In this document: positions 15,610 through 25,831 of the stretch, piece by piece | Numbering within the stretch: position 1 is the first letter of the stretch | How the letters are laid out: every line of letters starts with the position of its first letter | DNA from: Roseicyclus amphidinii | GTDB taxonomy: Bacteria; Pseudomonadota; Alphaproteobacteria; Rhodobacterales; Rhodobacteraceae | Direction of reading: 5' to 3' | NCBI RefSeq assembly: GCF_030163755.1 | Contig: NZ_JASJOE010000031.1 | Span: 1-43,244, forward strand | Length of the DNA: 43,244 nucleotides | Made by a program: the position numbers and the translations under genes | The notes under the pieces: generated by a model | The model's database searches: none | Told to the model about the DNA's origin: nothing | The model's input: the letters and a program-made list of their open reading frames with translations, nothing else

Positions 15610-17424
15610 TCAGTTCAGGTAGCCGCGGCCGGAACCGGCGGCGTTCTGCATGGTCTTGATGACGACGAAGGCGTCCCTCAGGTGGCTGCGTTCGAAGTCG
15701 GAGAGGTCGGCGGGCGCCATGAAATTGTCGGGCGGATCACCGCGCTTGATCTGCGTGGCCTGGTGGGCAAGCCGCGTGTCGGCGATCATGTCGTAGGCGT
15801 CCAGCAGGTCGCGGCCTCCCGAGGTCGACACGACGCCTGTCTCGATCGCCGCAAGCAGCCGCGCGCGGGTATTGGCCTCGGTCAGCTCGCCCTTCAGCGC
15901 GTAGATGCGCCCCAGGTCGACCACCGGCACGACGCCGTTGTGCTTGAGGTCGATGGTGTTCTTGTGTTCGCCCGAGCGCACGGTGGCAAAGCCGCGGAAC
16001 AGGCCCAGTGGCGTGTGATGCTTCAGCGAGTTGGAGATCATGTGCGAGACGAAGATCGAGTTCTTCGCAGCCGCCGCAAGCGTCTCGGCGTGCAGATCGG
16101 GGAACAGGCTTTCGGCCCCGCCGATGGGGCGCAGGTCGAACATGACCGAGGCCAGCATCTGCGCCTCGGGGTCGGGCCGGTTGATCCAGCCGCGGAAATA
16201 CTGCTTCCAGACGCGCAACGGTTGCCGCCACTTGATGTTGGTCGCCATCATGTCGCCGGGGCAGTAGAAATACCCAGCCTCGTCCAGCCCGTCCGAGACG
16301 AAGCCGGCCAGCGCGGCGAAATATTCGTCATCGGGCGGTGTCGCGGCATCGTCGAGGATCAGGCAATTGTCCTGGTCGCTGACGCCGGTCTGCTCCTGTC
16401 GCCCCTGCGAGCCGCAGGCGAGCCAGAGATAGGGCACCGGCGGCGGACCGAGCTTTTCCTCGGCCAGCGCCAGCAGGCGGCGGGTTATGGCGTCGCCGAT
16501 ATCGGTGATCAGGCGCGTGACGACCTGGTGCGGGTTCTGCGCACTCACCAGCTGGACAAGCAGGTCGGGGATGCGACGGGCGGCCCGCGCAAGGGCGGCG
16601 CTGTCCGAGGCGGCGGCGATGTCATGGATCAGCGCCGCCGAGGAGGTCGCCTGGAACCGGGTCAGGTCGGTCTGGGTCAGGATGCCGACAAGCCGCCCGC
16701 CCTCGACCACGGGCATGTGGGTGATGCCGCGCTCGACCATCTTGTGCAGCACGTCGGCGACAAGCGCGGCGGGCGGCAGGGTGATCGGATCGGGGGTCAT
16801 GACCTGCGCCACCGGCGTCCGGGGCGGCAGCCCCTCGGCCACCGCGCGCGAGGTGATGTCGCCCGTCGTCAGGATGCCGCGCACGGACTGCCCTTCGCAG
16901 GCGATGATGCAGGACACGCCAAGCTCGCGCATCTTCCGGGCGGCCTCGATCAGCGGGGTCTCGGGCGCACAGGTGAGCGGCCCGCGCGTCATCAGCGCCG
17001 ACAGGGCCATCGTGGTGACGTCCTGCCGCCGTGCCGAGGCCGGGCGCGTGCGGTCGAAGAAGCGCAGGATGCGGGGATGGGCGGCGACCAGCGCGCGGAA
17101 GACATCCGCGGGAATGGTCAGCATCTCGCCCGGTTCGGTCGCCGTCGCGGTGACGGGCGCGATACCGTCGCGCATCAGCCCGCGTTCGCCGAAGGAATTC
17201 CGGGGGCCGAGAATGGACAGCAAATCGCCGTCCTGATCGGTGATCTCGATCCGCCCCGACAGGATCAGGCACAACTCCGTGACCGGCTGACCGATCGCGT
17301 AGATCACGTCACCCGCGGCCATCGTGCGGCGCCCGACCTTGCCGGCCAGCGCGTCGCGCTCATCGGGCGCAAGCAGGTCGTAGGGGTGCGTCTGCGCGAG
17401 CGTGGCGGAGATCTCGGTCGTCAT
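15610..17424 (-). CDS. cNMP-binding / CBS / DUF294 putative nucleotidyltransferase
   Basis: A 604-residue cytoplasmic protein. The N-terminal ~140 residues are a Crp-like cyclic-nucleotide-binding fold ('GDVIYAIGQPVTELCLILSG', 'SFGERGLMRDG'). A CBS pair follows ('GVSCIIACEGQSVRGILTTG', 'ERGITHMPVVEGGRLVGIL'). Next comes the DUF294 nucleotidyltransferase-like part with 'LACGSQGRQEQTGVSDQDN', the GS-x-GR and D-x-D pattern of GlnD/polymerase-beta type transferases, and then DUF294_C. The target is unknown. The gene follows the symporter gene but is separated from it by a strong terminator, so it may have its own promoter or depend on read-through. The open frame extends to 17526 through that terminator; ATG 17424 is preferred. 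Confidence 0.87.
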   Translation of the reverse strand: MTTEISATLAQTHPYDLLAPDERDALAGKVGRRTMAAGDVIYAIGQPVTELCLILSGRIEITDQDGDLLSILGPRNSFGERGLMRDGIAPVTATATEPGEMLTIPADVFRALVAAHPRILRFFDRTRPASARRQDVTTMALSALMTRGPLTCAPETPLIEAARKMRELGVSCIIACEGQSVRGILTTGDITSRAVAEGLPPRTPVAQVMTPDPITLPPAALVADVLHKMVERGITHMPVVEGGRLVGILTQTDLTRFQATSSAALIHDIAAASDSAALARAARRIPDLLVQLVSAQNPHQVVTRLITDIGDAITRRLLALAEEKLGPPPVPYLWLACGSQGRQEQTGVSDQDNCLILDDAATPPDDEYFAALAGFVSDGLDEAGYFYCPGDMMATNIKWRQPLRVWKQYFRGWINRPDPEAQMLASVMFDLRPIGGAESLFPDLHAETLAAAAKNSIFVSHMISNSLKHHTPLGLFRGFATVRSGEHKNTIDLKHNGVVPVVDLGRIYALKGELTEANTRARLLAAIETGVVSTSGGRDLLDAYDMIADTRLAHQATQIKRGDPPDNFMAPADLSDFERSHLRDAFVVIKTMQNAAGSGRGYLN

Positions 17425-17443
17425 GGCTGCCGTCCGGGGAAAC

Positions 17444-17477
17444 GAAAAAGGCGCACCCCGAAGGGTCGGGATGCGCC
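17444..17477 (-). terminator. Rho-independent terminator after the acetate symporter gene
   Basis: On the minus strand GGCGCATCCC (17477-17468) pairs with GGGGTGCGCC (17459-17450) over 10 bp including one G-U pair, around an 8-base loop, and is followed at once by TTTTTC. It begins about 50 bases past the symporter stop codon and ends 20 bases before the DUF294-type start. On the plus strand the C-A mismatch and lack of a T run make it a poor terminator. Confidence 0.88.
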
Positions 17478-17528
17478 GGGTGATTGGCCAGAGCCCGCGG
17501 TGTCGCAGGCCCTGGTGACGGGTCACGT

Positions 17529-19325
17529 TCAGTGATCGACGGCGGCGCCGGCACCACGCGGGATGCGAACGCTTTCGACGAGGTCCTGGATGTGCTGCGG
17601 CGGAGCTGCCGTCGCGTTCGACACGACATAGGCGACCGCGAAGTTGATCACCGCGCCGATCGGGCCGAAGTGGGTCGGCGGGATGCCGAGGATCCAGTTG
17701 TCGGCCGTGTTCGCCAGCATGTTGGTGCCGGGGATGAAGAACCAGCCAAGGTAGGTGAAGAGATAAAGGCAGGTCACTGCGAGACCGGCGATCATCCCCC
17801 AGGTTGCACCCTGGGCGTTCATCCGCTTGGAGAAGATCCCCATCATCAGCGTCGGGAACAGCGTCGCCGCGGCAAGACCGAAGGCGAGCGCCACCACCTG
17901 CGCGGCGAAGCCGGGCGGGTTCAGGCCGAGGTAGGTGGCCAGCACGATCGCACCCGCCATCGAGATCCGGGCTGCCAGAAGCTCGCCCTTTTCCGAGATG
18001 TTGGGGTTGATCACCGACTTGATGAGGTCGTGGCTGATGGCCGAGGAGATGGCCAGCAGCAGGCCTGCCGCGGTGGACAGGGCCGCCGCGATGCCGCCTG
18101 CGGCGATCAGCGCGATCACCCAGCCCGGCAGGTTGGCGATTTCCGGGTTGGCCAGAACCAGGATGTCCCGGTTGAAGTTGGTCAACTCGTTGCCGGCCCA
18201 GCCGCGCTCTGCGGCCAGTTCGGCCATGCCTGCGCCGTTCTCGTTGTAGTACTGGATGCGGCCGTCGCCGTTCTTGTCTTCCCAGCCCAGAAGGCCGGTG
18301 GCTTCCCAGGTGAGCATCCAGTTGTAGGCTTCATCGGACTGGATCGTCTCGAGCGACACCGCCTCGCCCTGGACGCCTTCGGGCCAGAACTGGGTGGTGA
18401 TGTTGAGACGCGCCATCGCGCCCACGGCGGGTGCCGTCAGGTAGAGCAGCGCGATGAAGACCAGGGCCCAACCGGCCGACCAGCGGGCATCGGACACCTT
18501 GGGCACCGTGAAGAAGCGGATGATCACGTGCGGCAGACCCGCGGTGCCGATCATCAGCGACAGGGTGAACAGCGCCATCAGGAACGGCGTGTTGCCCGAG
18601 GTGTACTCGTTGAAGCCGAGGTCGGTCAGCAGACCGTCCAGCGTCACCAGAAGCGGCGTGCCGGCACCGGGCTGACCTTCGGCCATGTTCGAGAACAGGC
18701 CCAGGCCCGGGATCGGGTTGCCGGTCAGCTGCAGCGAGATGAAGACCGCCGGGATGGTGTAGGCGATGATCAGCACGACGTATTGTGCCACCTGCGTGTA
18801 GGTGATGCCCTTCATCCCGCCGAGAACGGCGTAGACGAAGACCACCGCCGACGCGGTCAGAAGGCCTGCGGTCGAGCTGATTTCCAGGAAGCGCGAGAAG
18901 GCCACGCCTGCGCCGGTCATCTGGCCGATCACGTAGGTCACCGAGATCACGATGAGGCAGATCACCGCCACGACGCGCGCGGCGTTCGAATAGTAGCGGT
19001 CACCGACGAATTCGGGGACCGTGTACTTGCCGAACTTGCGCAGATAGGGCGCGAGCAGCATGGCCATGAGAACATAGCCGCCGGTCCAGCCCATCAGGAA
19101 GGTGGAGTTGGAGTAACCCACGAAGGCGATGAGACCCGCCATCGAGATGAAGGAAGCCGCCGACATCCAGTCGGCCGCGGTGGCCATGCCGTTCACGACC
19201 GGGTTCACGCCCCGGTTCGCGGCATAGAATTCCGACGTGGAGCCCGCGCGGGCCCAGATCGCGATTCCGAAGTAGAGCGCGAACGACAGCCCCACCACGA
19301 TGAAATTGAGTGTTGTCTGATCCAT
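17529..19325 (-). CDS. actP: Sodium/solute symporter, acetate-type (ActP-like)
   Basis: A 598-residue multi-spanning protein of the sodium:solute symporter family. It begins 'TLNFIVVGLSFALYFGIAIW' and shows 'ATAADWMSAASFISMAG', 'GGMKGITYTQVAQYVVLIIA', 'SLMIGTAGLPHVIIRFFTVP' and 'ISHDLIKSVINPN', all usual in the cation/acetate symporter branch. A hydrophilic insertion around residues 300-360 ('GWEDKNGDGRIQYYNENG') is characteristic of the subfamily partnered with DUF4212. It should import acetate or a similar short monocarboxylate with Na+. The start is 15 bases after the DUF4212 gene. The substrate is inferred from family and from acs upstream. Confidence 0.9.
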   Translation of the reverse strand: MDQTTLNFIVVGLSFALYFGIAIWARAGSTSEFYAANRGVNPVVNGMATAADWMSAASFISMAGLIAFVGYSNSTFLMGWTGGYVLMAMLLAPYLRKFGKYTVPEFVGDRYYSNAARVVAVICLIVISVTYVIGQMTGAGVAFSRFLEISSTAGLLTASAVVFVYAVLGGMKGITYTQVAQYVVLIIAYTIPAVFISLQLTGNPIPGLGLFSNMAEGQPGAGTPLLVTLDGLLTDLGFNEYTSGNTPFLMALFTLSLMIGTAGLPHVIIRFFTVPKVSDARWSAGWALVFIALLYLTAPAVGAMARLNITTQFWPEGVQGEAVSLETIQSDEAYNWMLTWEATGLLGWEDKNGDGRIQYYNENGAGMAELAAERGWAGNELTNFNRDILVLANPEIANLPGWVIALIAAGGIAAALSTAAGLLLAISSAISHDLIKSVINPNISEKGELLAARISMAGAIVLATYLGLNPPGFAAQVVALAFGLAAATLFPTLMMGIFSKRMNAQGATWGMIAGLAVTCLYLFTYLGWFFIPGTNMLANTADNWILGIPPTHFGPIGAVINFAVAYVVSNATAAPPQHIQDLVESVRIPRGAGAAVDH

Positions 19326-19340
19326 GGTCTGGTCCGTCCC

Positions 19341-19601
19341 TTATTCTTCGTCCACGCCATGTTCCTTGTCGATCTTGTTCATGCGCCAGGCATAGAAGAA
19401 GATCAGGACGAGGAAGACGAGGATCGATCCCTGCTGGGCAAACCAGAAGCCCAGGTCCGTGCCGCCCACCGCGATGCCGCTCAGCATCGGGCGAAGCAGA
19501 ATCGCGAAGCCGTAGGACGCGATCGCCCAGATCACCAGACAGATGGTGACCAGACGGATGTTCGCGGCCCAGTACGCGTTGTTATCAGGCTTTTCGGCCA
19601 T
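19341..19601 (-). CDS. DUF4212 small membrane subunit of the symporter
   Basis: An 86-residue protein with two membrane segments, 'LVTICLVIWAIASYGFAILL' and 'QGSILVFLVLIFFYAWRM', and an N-terminal 'YWAANIRLV' motif typical of DUF4212 (sodium/substrate symporter small subunit). It ends in a charged tail. GGGAG stands eight bases before the ATG. In many proteobacteria this gene directly precedes an ActP-like symporter, as here, and the two are thought to work together; the mechanism is not established. Confidence 0.9.
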   Translation of the reverse strand: MAEKPDNNAYWAANIRLVTICLVIWAIASYGFAILLRPMLSGIAVGGTDLGFWFAQQGSILVFLVLIFFYAWRMNKIDKEHGVDEE

Positions 19602-19662
19602 TGCTTACTCCCTTCGAAGGTTCCTGCCCGCCGGTCCCTCCTTGGTCCGACGAGCATGTATC

Positions 19663-19691
19663 CACCGGCACGGAGCCTCTCCGCCCCGGTG
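19663..19691 (-). terminator. Hairpin between adk and the DUF4212 gene
   Basis: On the minus strand CACCGG/CCGGTG form the outer stem and CGGAG/CTCCG the inner stem of one hairpin just after the adenylate kinase stop. No T run follows, so it may be a partial terminator or an RNA processing and stability element that sets different levels of kinase and transporter. Confidence 0.4.
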
Positions 19692-19698
19692 AATTCTT

Positions 19699-20388
19699 TC
19701 AGGCGGCCGTGAGTTTCCCCACGATCGCCTCCATCTCTGCGCGCACGCGCCCGATCTCGGCCATTGCATCGACCTCGGTCAGGGTGCCGCGGGCGGCGTA
19801 ATAGTCGATCAGCGGCGCGGTGTCGGCGTGATACGCCTGAAGTCGCGTGCGCACCGTCTCGGCGTTGTCGTCGGCCCGGCGTTTCATCTCGGTGCCGCCG
19901 CACTTGTCGCAGACGCCCGGACGGGCGGGCTGCTTGAAGCTGTCGTGATAGCCCTCGCCGCAACCGGCACAGGTGAAGCGGCCCGAGACGCGCTCGACCA
20001 TGGCTTCGTCCTGAACCTTCAGGCTGATCACGGCGTCGATCTGCTCGCCGCGTTCGGCAAGAAGGGCATCGAGCGCCGCGGCCTGCCCCGCCGTGCGGGG
20101 AAAGCCGTCGAGGATCGTGCCGGCCGCCACGTCGGGCTGTGCGAGGCGCTCTTTCAGGACCGCAAGCACGATCTCGTCCGAGACAAGCTCGCCCTTCTCC
20201 ATCACGGCCTTGGCGGCAAGCCCCGCCTCGGTTCCGGCCGCCACGGCGCCGCGCAGCAGGTCGCCGGTGGACAGCTGGACGAGGCCGAAGCTCTCTTCCA
20301 GCATCCGGGCCTGCGTGCCCTTGCCCGCCCCCGGAGGGCCGAGCAGGATCAGGTTGACGGGGCGGGTGTCCACGGCGGTCTCGGTCAT
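19699..20388 (-). CDS. adk: Adenylate kinase, zinc-lid long form
   Basis: A 229-residue kinase catalysing ATP + AMP to 2 ADP. It has the P-loop 'LGPPGAGKGTQARMLEESFG', the AMP site 'LSTGDLLRGAV', 'ILDGFPRTAGQ', and a lid with CAGC and CDKC pairs expected to bind zinc. The ATG at 20388 lies 8 bases after the acs stop codon; a GTG at 20400 overlapping that stop is an alternative start. Neither has a clear ribosome site, consistent with coupling to acs. Its place here, outside a ribosomal-protein operon, suggests a dedicated role in turning over AMP produced by Acs. Confidence 0.92.
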   Translation of the reverse strand: MTETAVDTRPVNLILLGPPGAGKGTQARMLEESFGLVQLSTGDLLRGAVAAGTEAGLAAKAVMEKGELVSDEIVLAVLKERLAQPDVAAGTILDGFPRTAGQAAALDALLAERGEQIDAVISLKVQDEAMVERVSGRFTCAGCGEGYHDSFKQPARPGVCDKCGGTEMKRRADDNAETVRTRLQAYHADTAPLIDYYAARGTLTEVDAMAEIGRVRAEMEAIVGKLTAA

Positions 20389-20396
20389 CTGCGCGC

Positions 20397-22340
<1,944 letters not shown>

Positions 22341-22869
22341 GGTAGTTCTCCCTCGAGTGTTACGCGCCGTCAGGCGCATGAAGGCGCTCCGTGCCGATCC
22401 TGGCACGGACCGGTTCGCGGATGTGATCTGCCGCATCCAGCCGACAGGCTTGCGGCACGCGGACCCCGGACGGGGCATCGAAATATGGTCAGCCTCCCCT
22501 GACGTGCAGACCCGTTTCCCGGAGCGCTTGATCGGATCGGTCCCTAGTCCCATCCGTTCCGATCTGCGCCGACCGACAGGCCGCATATCCATCGGGGGTC
22601 AATACGCGACCCACCAACGGATGTGGCGAGAAGATGACAGGTCCGTCGTTAATCACGAACATCTGACTGAGGGTGCAGAAGTTTTATGTAAACGCTTTTC
22701 TCTTCACGCTGCAGAAAGAGTAAATTAATTTACAATTTGCAACTCAAGGCTGCAGTTGCAGGGGGTTTTCGCCTCGGCCGGACCGCGGCGGCGCGGCTGG
22801 ACCGCCCCGTTTTCTGCGCCGCAGCGCAGATGGCGCGATCTGTCGGCCTTGAGATGGCCCGAGGTGCCC
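22341..22869 (-). promoter_or_regulatory. acs leader and promoter region without a gene
   Basis: This 529-base gap between the LysR stop and the acs start has no credible coding frame. Near acs it holds GCGCC-GTCA-GGCGC (22364-22377) and an 8-bp inverted repeat, TCCGTGCC/GGCACGGA with a 6-base spacer (22388-22409). Its distal part (about 22665-22745) is strikingly AT-rich and carries the palindrome listed separately. A promoter for acs is expected here, but no box pair is convincing. Confidence 0.5.
22720..22733. promoter_or_regulatory. Perfect 14-bp palindrome GTAAATTAATTTAC upstream of acs
   Basis: GTAAATTAATTTAC is a perfect inverted repeat in GC-rich surroundings, followed two bases later by TTTGCAA (22736-22742). 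TTTGCAA resembles half of the site described for RamB/ScfR-type regulators of acetate genes. The location about 380-400 bases before acs suits an activator or repressor site. Which protein binds is not known. Confidence 0.5.
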
Positions 22870-23874
22870 CTAGGCGGGGCTGGAATCGCCGCCCGTCCCG
22901 GTCCCGTCATCCCGGCGCAGGCGAAAGCTGTCGCCGAGCCAGGGCATCCGGCTGCGTCCGGGCTCCGCGAAATGTTCCTCGATCAGGTCGCGCGCGCGCT
23001 CGGCGATTTGCGCCGGGATCGGGCCGGTCCAGTCGTCGGTCGCGTAAAGAACGATCCGCCGCGAGATCGGCGCGCCCGGCAGGGGATGCGCGTCGATGCG
23101 GTCGGCGAAGCGTCCCGCGCGCAGCAGGCTGAGCGGGGTGGTGATCGTCCAGCCGCTGCCGCCTGCGACAAGCGCGCTGATCGACTGGTTCGAATCCATC
23201 TCGAAGCGTTGCGGCGGGCTGAGACCCGCACCGGCCAGGTAGCGTTCGATCTGCTGGCCCATCACCTGGTCCGGATCGCGCCGCACGAAGGTCAGGTGCG
23301 ACAGCGCCCCCAGCCCGCCCGCGACCGAGGTTCCGGCGGGCACGGCCAGGATATAGGGGTCTTCGATCAACGGATGCGCCAGCGTACCGAGCGGATCGGG
23401 GCTGCCGGCAGCGCAGATCACGATATCGAGCTCGCGCGCCGCGATCCGCGCGTGCAGCGCATGGCTCGCCCCCGTCACGAGGTGAAAGGCGCAATGGGTC
23501 ATCGCCTCGGCCAGGTCGATGGCCAGCTGCGGGGTCACCTCGTTCTCGAAATCGTCGATCACCCCCATCGACAGGGCCGAAAGCTCGGCCAGGTCCAGCA
23601 TCGACAGGCCGCGTTGGCCTGCCCTCAGCGCCTGCAGCGCCGCCTCGGCCCGGCCGAGGAACAGACGCCCGGCAGGGGTCAGCACCATCGGGCGGCGCGA
23701 GTGATCGACCAGTTCCACCCCCAGCGCGAGGCTCAGGTTGCGCAGCTGCTGCGACACCGCGGGCGCGCTCATGCCGAGACGGTCTGCGGTGACGGCGACC
23801 GAGCCGGTCCGCGCGAGCGTCTCGAACACCTCGAGCCCGCGCAACGTCAGCCCCTTGAGCAAGGTTTCGGGCAT
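22870..23874 (-). CDS. LysR-family transcriptional regulator
   Basis: A 334-residue regulator. The N-terminal HTH is 'GLEVFETLARTGSVAVTADR' with 'SAPAVSQQLRNLSLALGVEL', followed by a periplasmic-binding-like effector domain ('AARELDIVICAAGSPDPLG', 'LIEDPYILAVPAG'). Its ATG shares one base with the stop of the upstream Ldh_2-like gene (TGATG at 23876-23872), so the two are coupled. The C-terminal tail after about 310 is Arg/Asp-rich and unlike the family core. Target genes are unknown; acs lies downstream on the same strand. Confidence 0.88.
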   Translation of the reverse strand: MPETLLKGLTLRGLEVFETLARTGSVAVTADRLGMSAPAVSQQLRNLSLALGVELVDHSRRPMVLTPAGRLFLGRAEAALQALRAGQRGLSMLDLAELSALSMGVIDDFENEVTPQLAIDLAEAMTHCAFHLVTGASHALHARIAARELDIVICAAGSPDPLGTLAHPLIEDPYILAVPAGTSVAGGLGALSHLTFVRRDPDQVMGQQIERYLAGAGLSPPQRFEMDSNQSISALVAGGSGWTITTPLSLLRAGRFADRIDAHPLPGAPISRRIVLYATDDWTGPIPAQIAERARDLIEEHFAEPGRSRMPWLGDSFRLRRDDGTGTGGDSSPA

Positions 23875-24584
23875 CAGGCGGTCACGATCTGTTCGAGCAA
23901 TTCGACGGAAAAGGCGATTTCATGCGTCGGCGGCAGCGGGTCGGGCGCATCCGTGAGATCGGCGTCGAACAGGCTTGCGCCCAGCCCGTCCTCGGTCAGC
24001 GCGACCAGCCAGGCGGCGTGGTTCACCGGCCCGCCCAGCGGGCTGTCGGCGGGCTGCCCGTTGGCCACCGGGGCGAACAGCGGCGGCAGCCGCTCGGCCG
24101 CCATGCGCCCCAGCCGAACCGGTGCGACCAGGTCGGGATGCGCCAGCCGCACCGGCCCCGCGGGGCCGAAACCCAGCGCGATCAGGCCGCGGCCCGACAG
24201 CCGGTCGAGCGCACGGATCATCGCGCCTGGCGCGCTTGCGCGTTCCAGCCGGGCCATGGCGATGCCCTGTGCGAGCGCCATCTGCGCCAGCTCTGCCATC
24301 GCCCCGGCAAGCGCCGGTGCCGCGAAGCCATGTGCGGCGTCGATACGGATCAACCCGGCACGCGGTCGGGTCTCGGTCGGCGGCGCGTCGGCGTGAATGC
24401 GCCCGTAGCGCAACAGGCGGATGTCGCGCAGCAGCGCCTCCATCCCGTTGTGCCGTTCGCCCGCGGCCTCGGCCGCCGCCACCTCGGCCGCGACATGCCG
24501 GGCGACCGGGTCGGGAACACCGGCGCGGGTCAGGCAATCGCAGGCCAGCGCATGGACATCGGGGAGGCTCAGAAGCTGCGTCAT
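23874..24584 (-). CDS. Shortened malate/L-lactate dehydrogenase (Ldh_2)-like protein
   Basis: A 236-residue protein resembling the N-terminal part of the Ldh_2/sulfolactate dehydrogenase family: 'ACDCLTRAGVPDPVARHVA', 'EAAGERHNGMEALLRDIRLL', and an 'IDAAHGFAAPALAGAM' segment. The family is usually 330-360 residues. The conserved SSHxG-type motif is replaced by 'ERASAPGAM', so the catalytic His appears lost, and much of the second half is missing. It may no longer be an oxidoreductase, or it may be a sensor or assembly partner for the LysR to which it is coupled. The family call is by pattern only. Confidence 0.55.
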   Translation of the reverse strand: MTQLLSLPDVHALACDCLTRAGVPDPVARHVAAEVAAAEAAGERHNGMEALLRDIRLLRYGRIHADAPPTETRPRAGLIRIDAAHGFAAPALAGAMAELAQMALAQGIAMARLERASAPGAMIRALDRLSGRGLIALGFGPAGPVRLAHPDLVAPVRLGRMAAERLPPLFAPVANGQPADSPLGGPVNHAAWLVALTEDGLGASLFDADLTDAPDPLPPTHEIAFSVELLEQIVTA

Positions 24585-24629
24585 GTGCGCAGTCTTGTCA
24601 TGGCCAAGCCGGGCGTCAATGCCGCAGGT

Positions 24630-25568
24630 TCACCCCTCGATCACGAGGTGCGGAAAGCGCCCTGCCGTGGCGCGGATCGCGGCGGCCAGCCGTTCATAAG
24701 CCGGCCCGGCACCCGAGGCCGTGCGCCACACGAAGCCGACGGAGCGCGCGAAGCGGCGGCCGCGGAACGGCCGTATGGCCACGTCGCGCGCGCGGCCCGC
24801 GATCTCGCTTTCCACGTAGAGCGCCGGAAGAAAGGTCAGGCCCATCCCCATCGCCACCATCTGCCGCAACGCATCGAGCGAGGTGCCTTCGTATTCCCGT
24901 GACAGGTCGGCCCCGGTCTCGGCGCAGACGGCGGAAATCAGGTCGTAGAGGGCATAGGCGGGCGACAGCGACAGGATGGTCTGCCCGGTCAGGTCGTCGT
25001 TGCTGAGCATCTCGCGCGCGGTCAGCGGGTGATCCACCGGCAGGGCGACCGACAGCGGCTCGCGGAACAGCCGCGCGGTGGACAGGGTCGCGCCCGACAC
25101 GGGAAGCTGCGTCAGGATCAGGTCATGCACGCCGTCATGCAGCTCGCGCAGCAGGTCGCGCGGCACCGCCTCGCGGATGTAGAGCCGCAGGTCGGGATGC
25201 GTCTCGCGCAGGTCGGCGACCACATGCGGCATCAGGTAGGGCCCCAGCGTCGCCGAGGTGCCCAGCCGGATGGTGCCGCCAAGCCCGGATGTCAGCGTCA
25301 CCGACAGGTCGAGAATGCCTTGTGTGGCGTCGAGGATCTCGCGCGCGCGGCGCGTCACCTCGCGCCCGGCCAGCGTCAGCCGCACCGGGCCGCGCCCGCG
25401 CTCGACGAGGGTCAGGCCCAGCGTCTCCTCCAGCGTCTTGATTTGAACCGACAGCGAAGGCTGCGAGATGCCGCAACTTTCCGCGGCCTCGCGGAAATGC
25501 TGCGTTTCCTCGAGCGCGATTAGGTATCGCATCTGCCGCAGGGTGATCGGTGGGACGCTGTTGGCCAT
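24630..25568 (-). CDS. OxyR-like LysR regulator without the peroxidatic cysteine
   Basis: A 312-residue LysR protein whose layout follows OxyR: HTH 'QMRYLIALEETQHFREAAE' and 'SQPSLSVQIKTLEETLG', then an effector domain with 'GTSATLGPYLMPHVV' and 'TSLDALRQMVAMGMGLTFLP'. Aligned by eye to E. coli OxyR, the C199 position is Ala206 (in 'SPAYALYD') while the C208 position is Cys215 ('ISAVCAETGA'). The classical disulfide switch cannot form. It shares this feature with the paralogue at 25832-26752. It precedes the Ldh_2-like gene by 45 bases on the same strand. Confidence 0.83.
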   Translation of the reverse strand: MANSVPPITLRQMRYLIALEETQHFREAAESCGISQPSLSVQIKTLEETLGLTLVERGRGPVRLTLAGREVTRRAREILDATQGILDLSVTLTSGLGGTIRLGTSATLGPYLMPHVVADLRETHPDLRLYIREAVPRDLLRELHDGVHDLILTQLPVSGATLSTARLFREPLSVALPVDHPLTAREMLSNDDLTGQTILSLSPAYALYDLISAVCAETGADLSREYEGTSLDALRQMVAMGMGLTFLPALYVESEIAGRARDVAIRPFRGRRFARSVGFVWRTASGAGPAYERLAAAIRATAGRFPHLVIEG

Positions 25569-25601
25569 GGCGCGAGATTAGCTTTTTCCAATCGAACTTC
25601 A

Positions 25602-25615
25602 ATACAAGACTGTAT
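25602..25615. promoter_or_regulatory. LysR-type inverted repeat ATAC-N6-GTAT
   Basis: ATACAAGACTGTAT has ATAC and GTAT arms around six bases, in an AT-rich spot 34 bases upstream of the LysR start at 25568. That is the usual place for an autoregulatory LysR site. Weakly supported by one site only. Confidence 0.4.
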
Positions 25616-25761
25616 TTTCCCTATGCAAGTCCTGCGCTAACTCTCCACGTGTCAACAGACAGGATAACGGGACGTGGGCACGCGCGGACCGTTGTCGGAG
25701 GGGTCGCAAAGCTGGTGGTTGTCCCTTCCAGCGTTCACGGACCTTGCGGACCCTCCATTCC

Positions 25762-25806
25762 GGGTGCATCCCTTCGGCCCCTGCCGTCAGCCGGGGGGAT
25801 GCATCC
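25762..25806. repeat. Inverted repeat downstream of the second OxyR-like gene
   Basis: GGGTGCATCCC (25762-25772) and GGGATGCATCC (25796-25806) pair over 10 of 11 positions with a 23-base loop. It lies 26 bases past the stop of the LysR gene read leftward from 26752, within the 263-base gap between the two regulators. No T run follows on either strand, so it is a weak terminator candidate or an intergenic palindromic element. Confidence 0.4.
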
Positions 25807-25831
25807 GGACCTTTGGTTCCCCCGACCCGGC

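Noticed and set aside
15388-19712. Two plus-strand frames of more than 700 codons
   Set aside because: Both lie antisense to recognised genes (DUF294-type protein, symporter, DUF4212) and read as Arg/Gln/His-rich noise.
22725-22910. 61-codon minus-strand frame upstream of acs
   Set aside because: Overlaps the end of the LysR gene and the AT-rich operator zone; composition and lack of a ribosome site argue against a gene.
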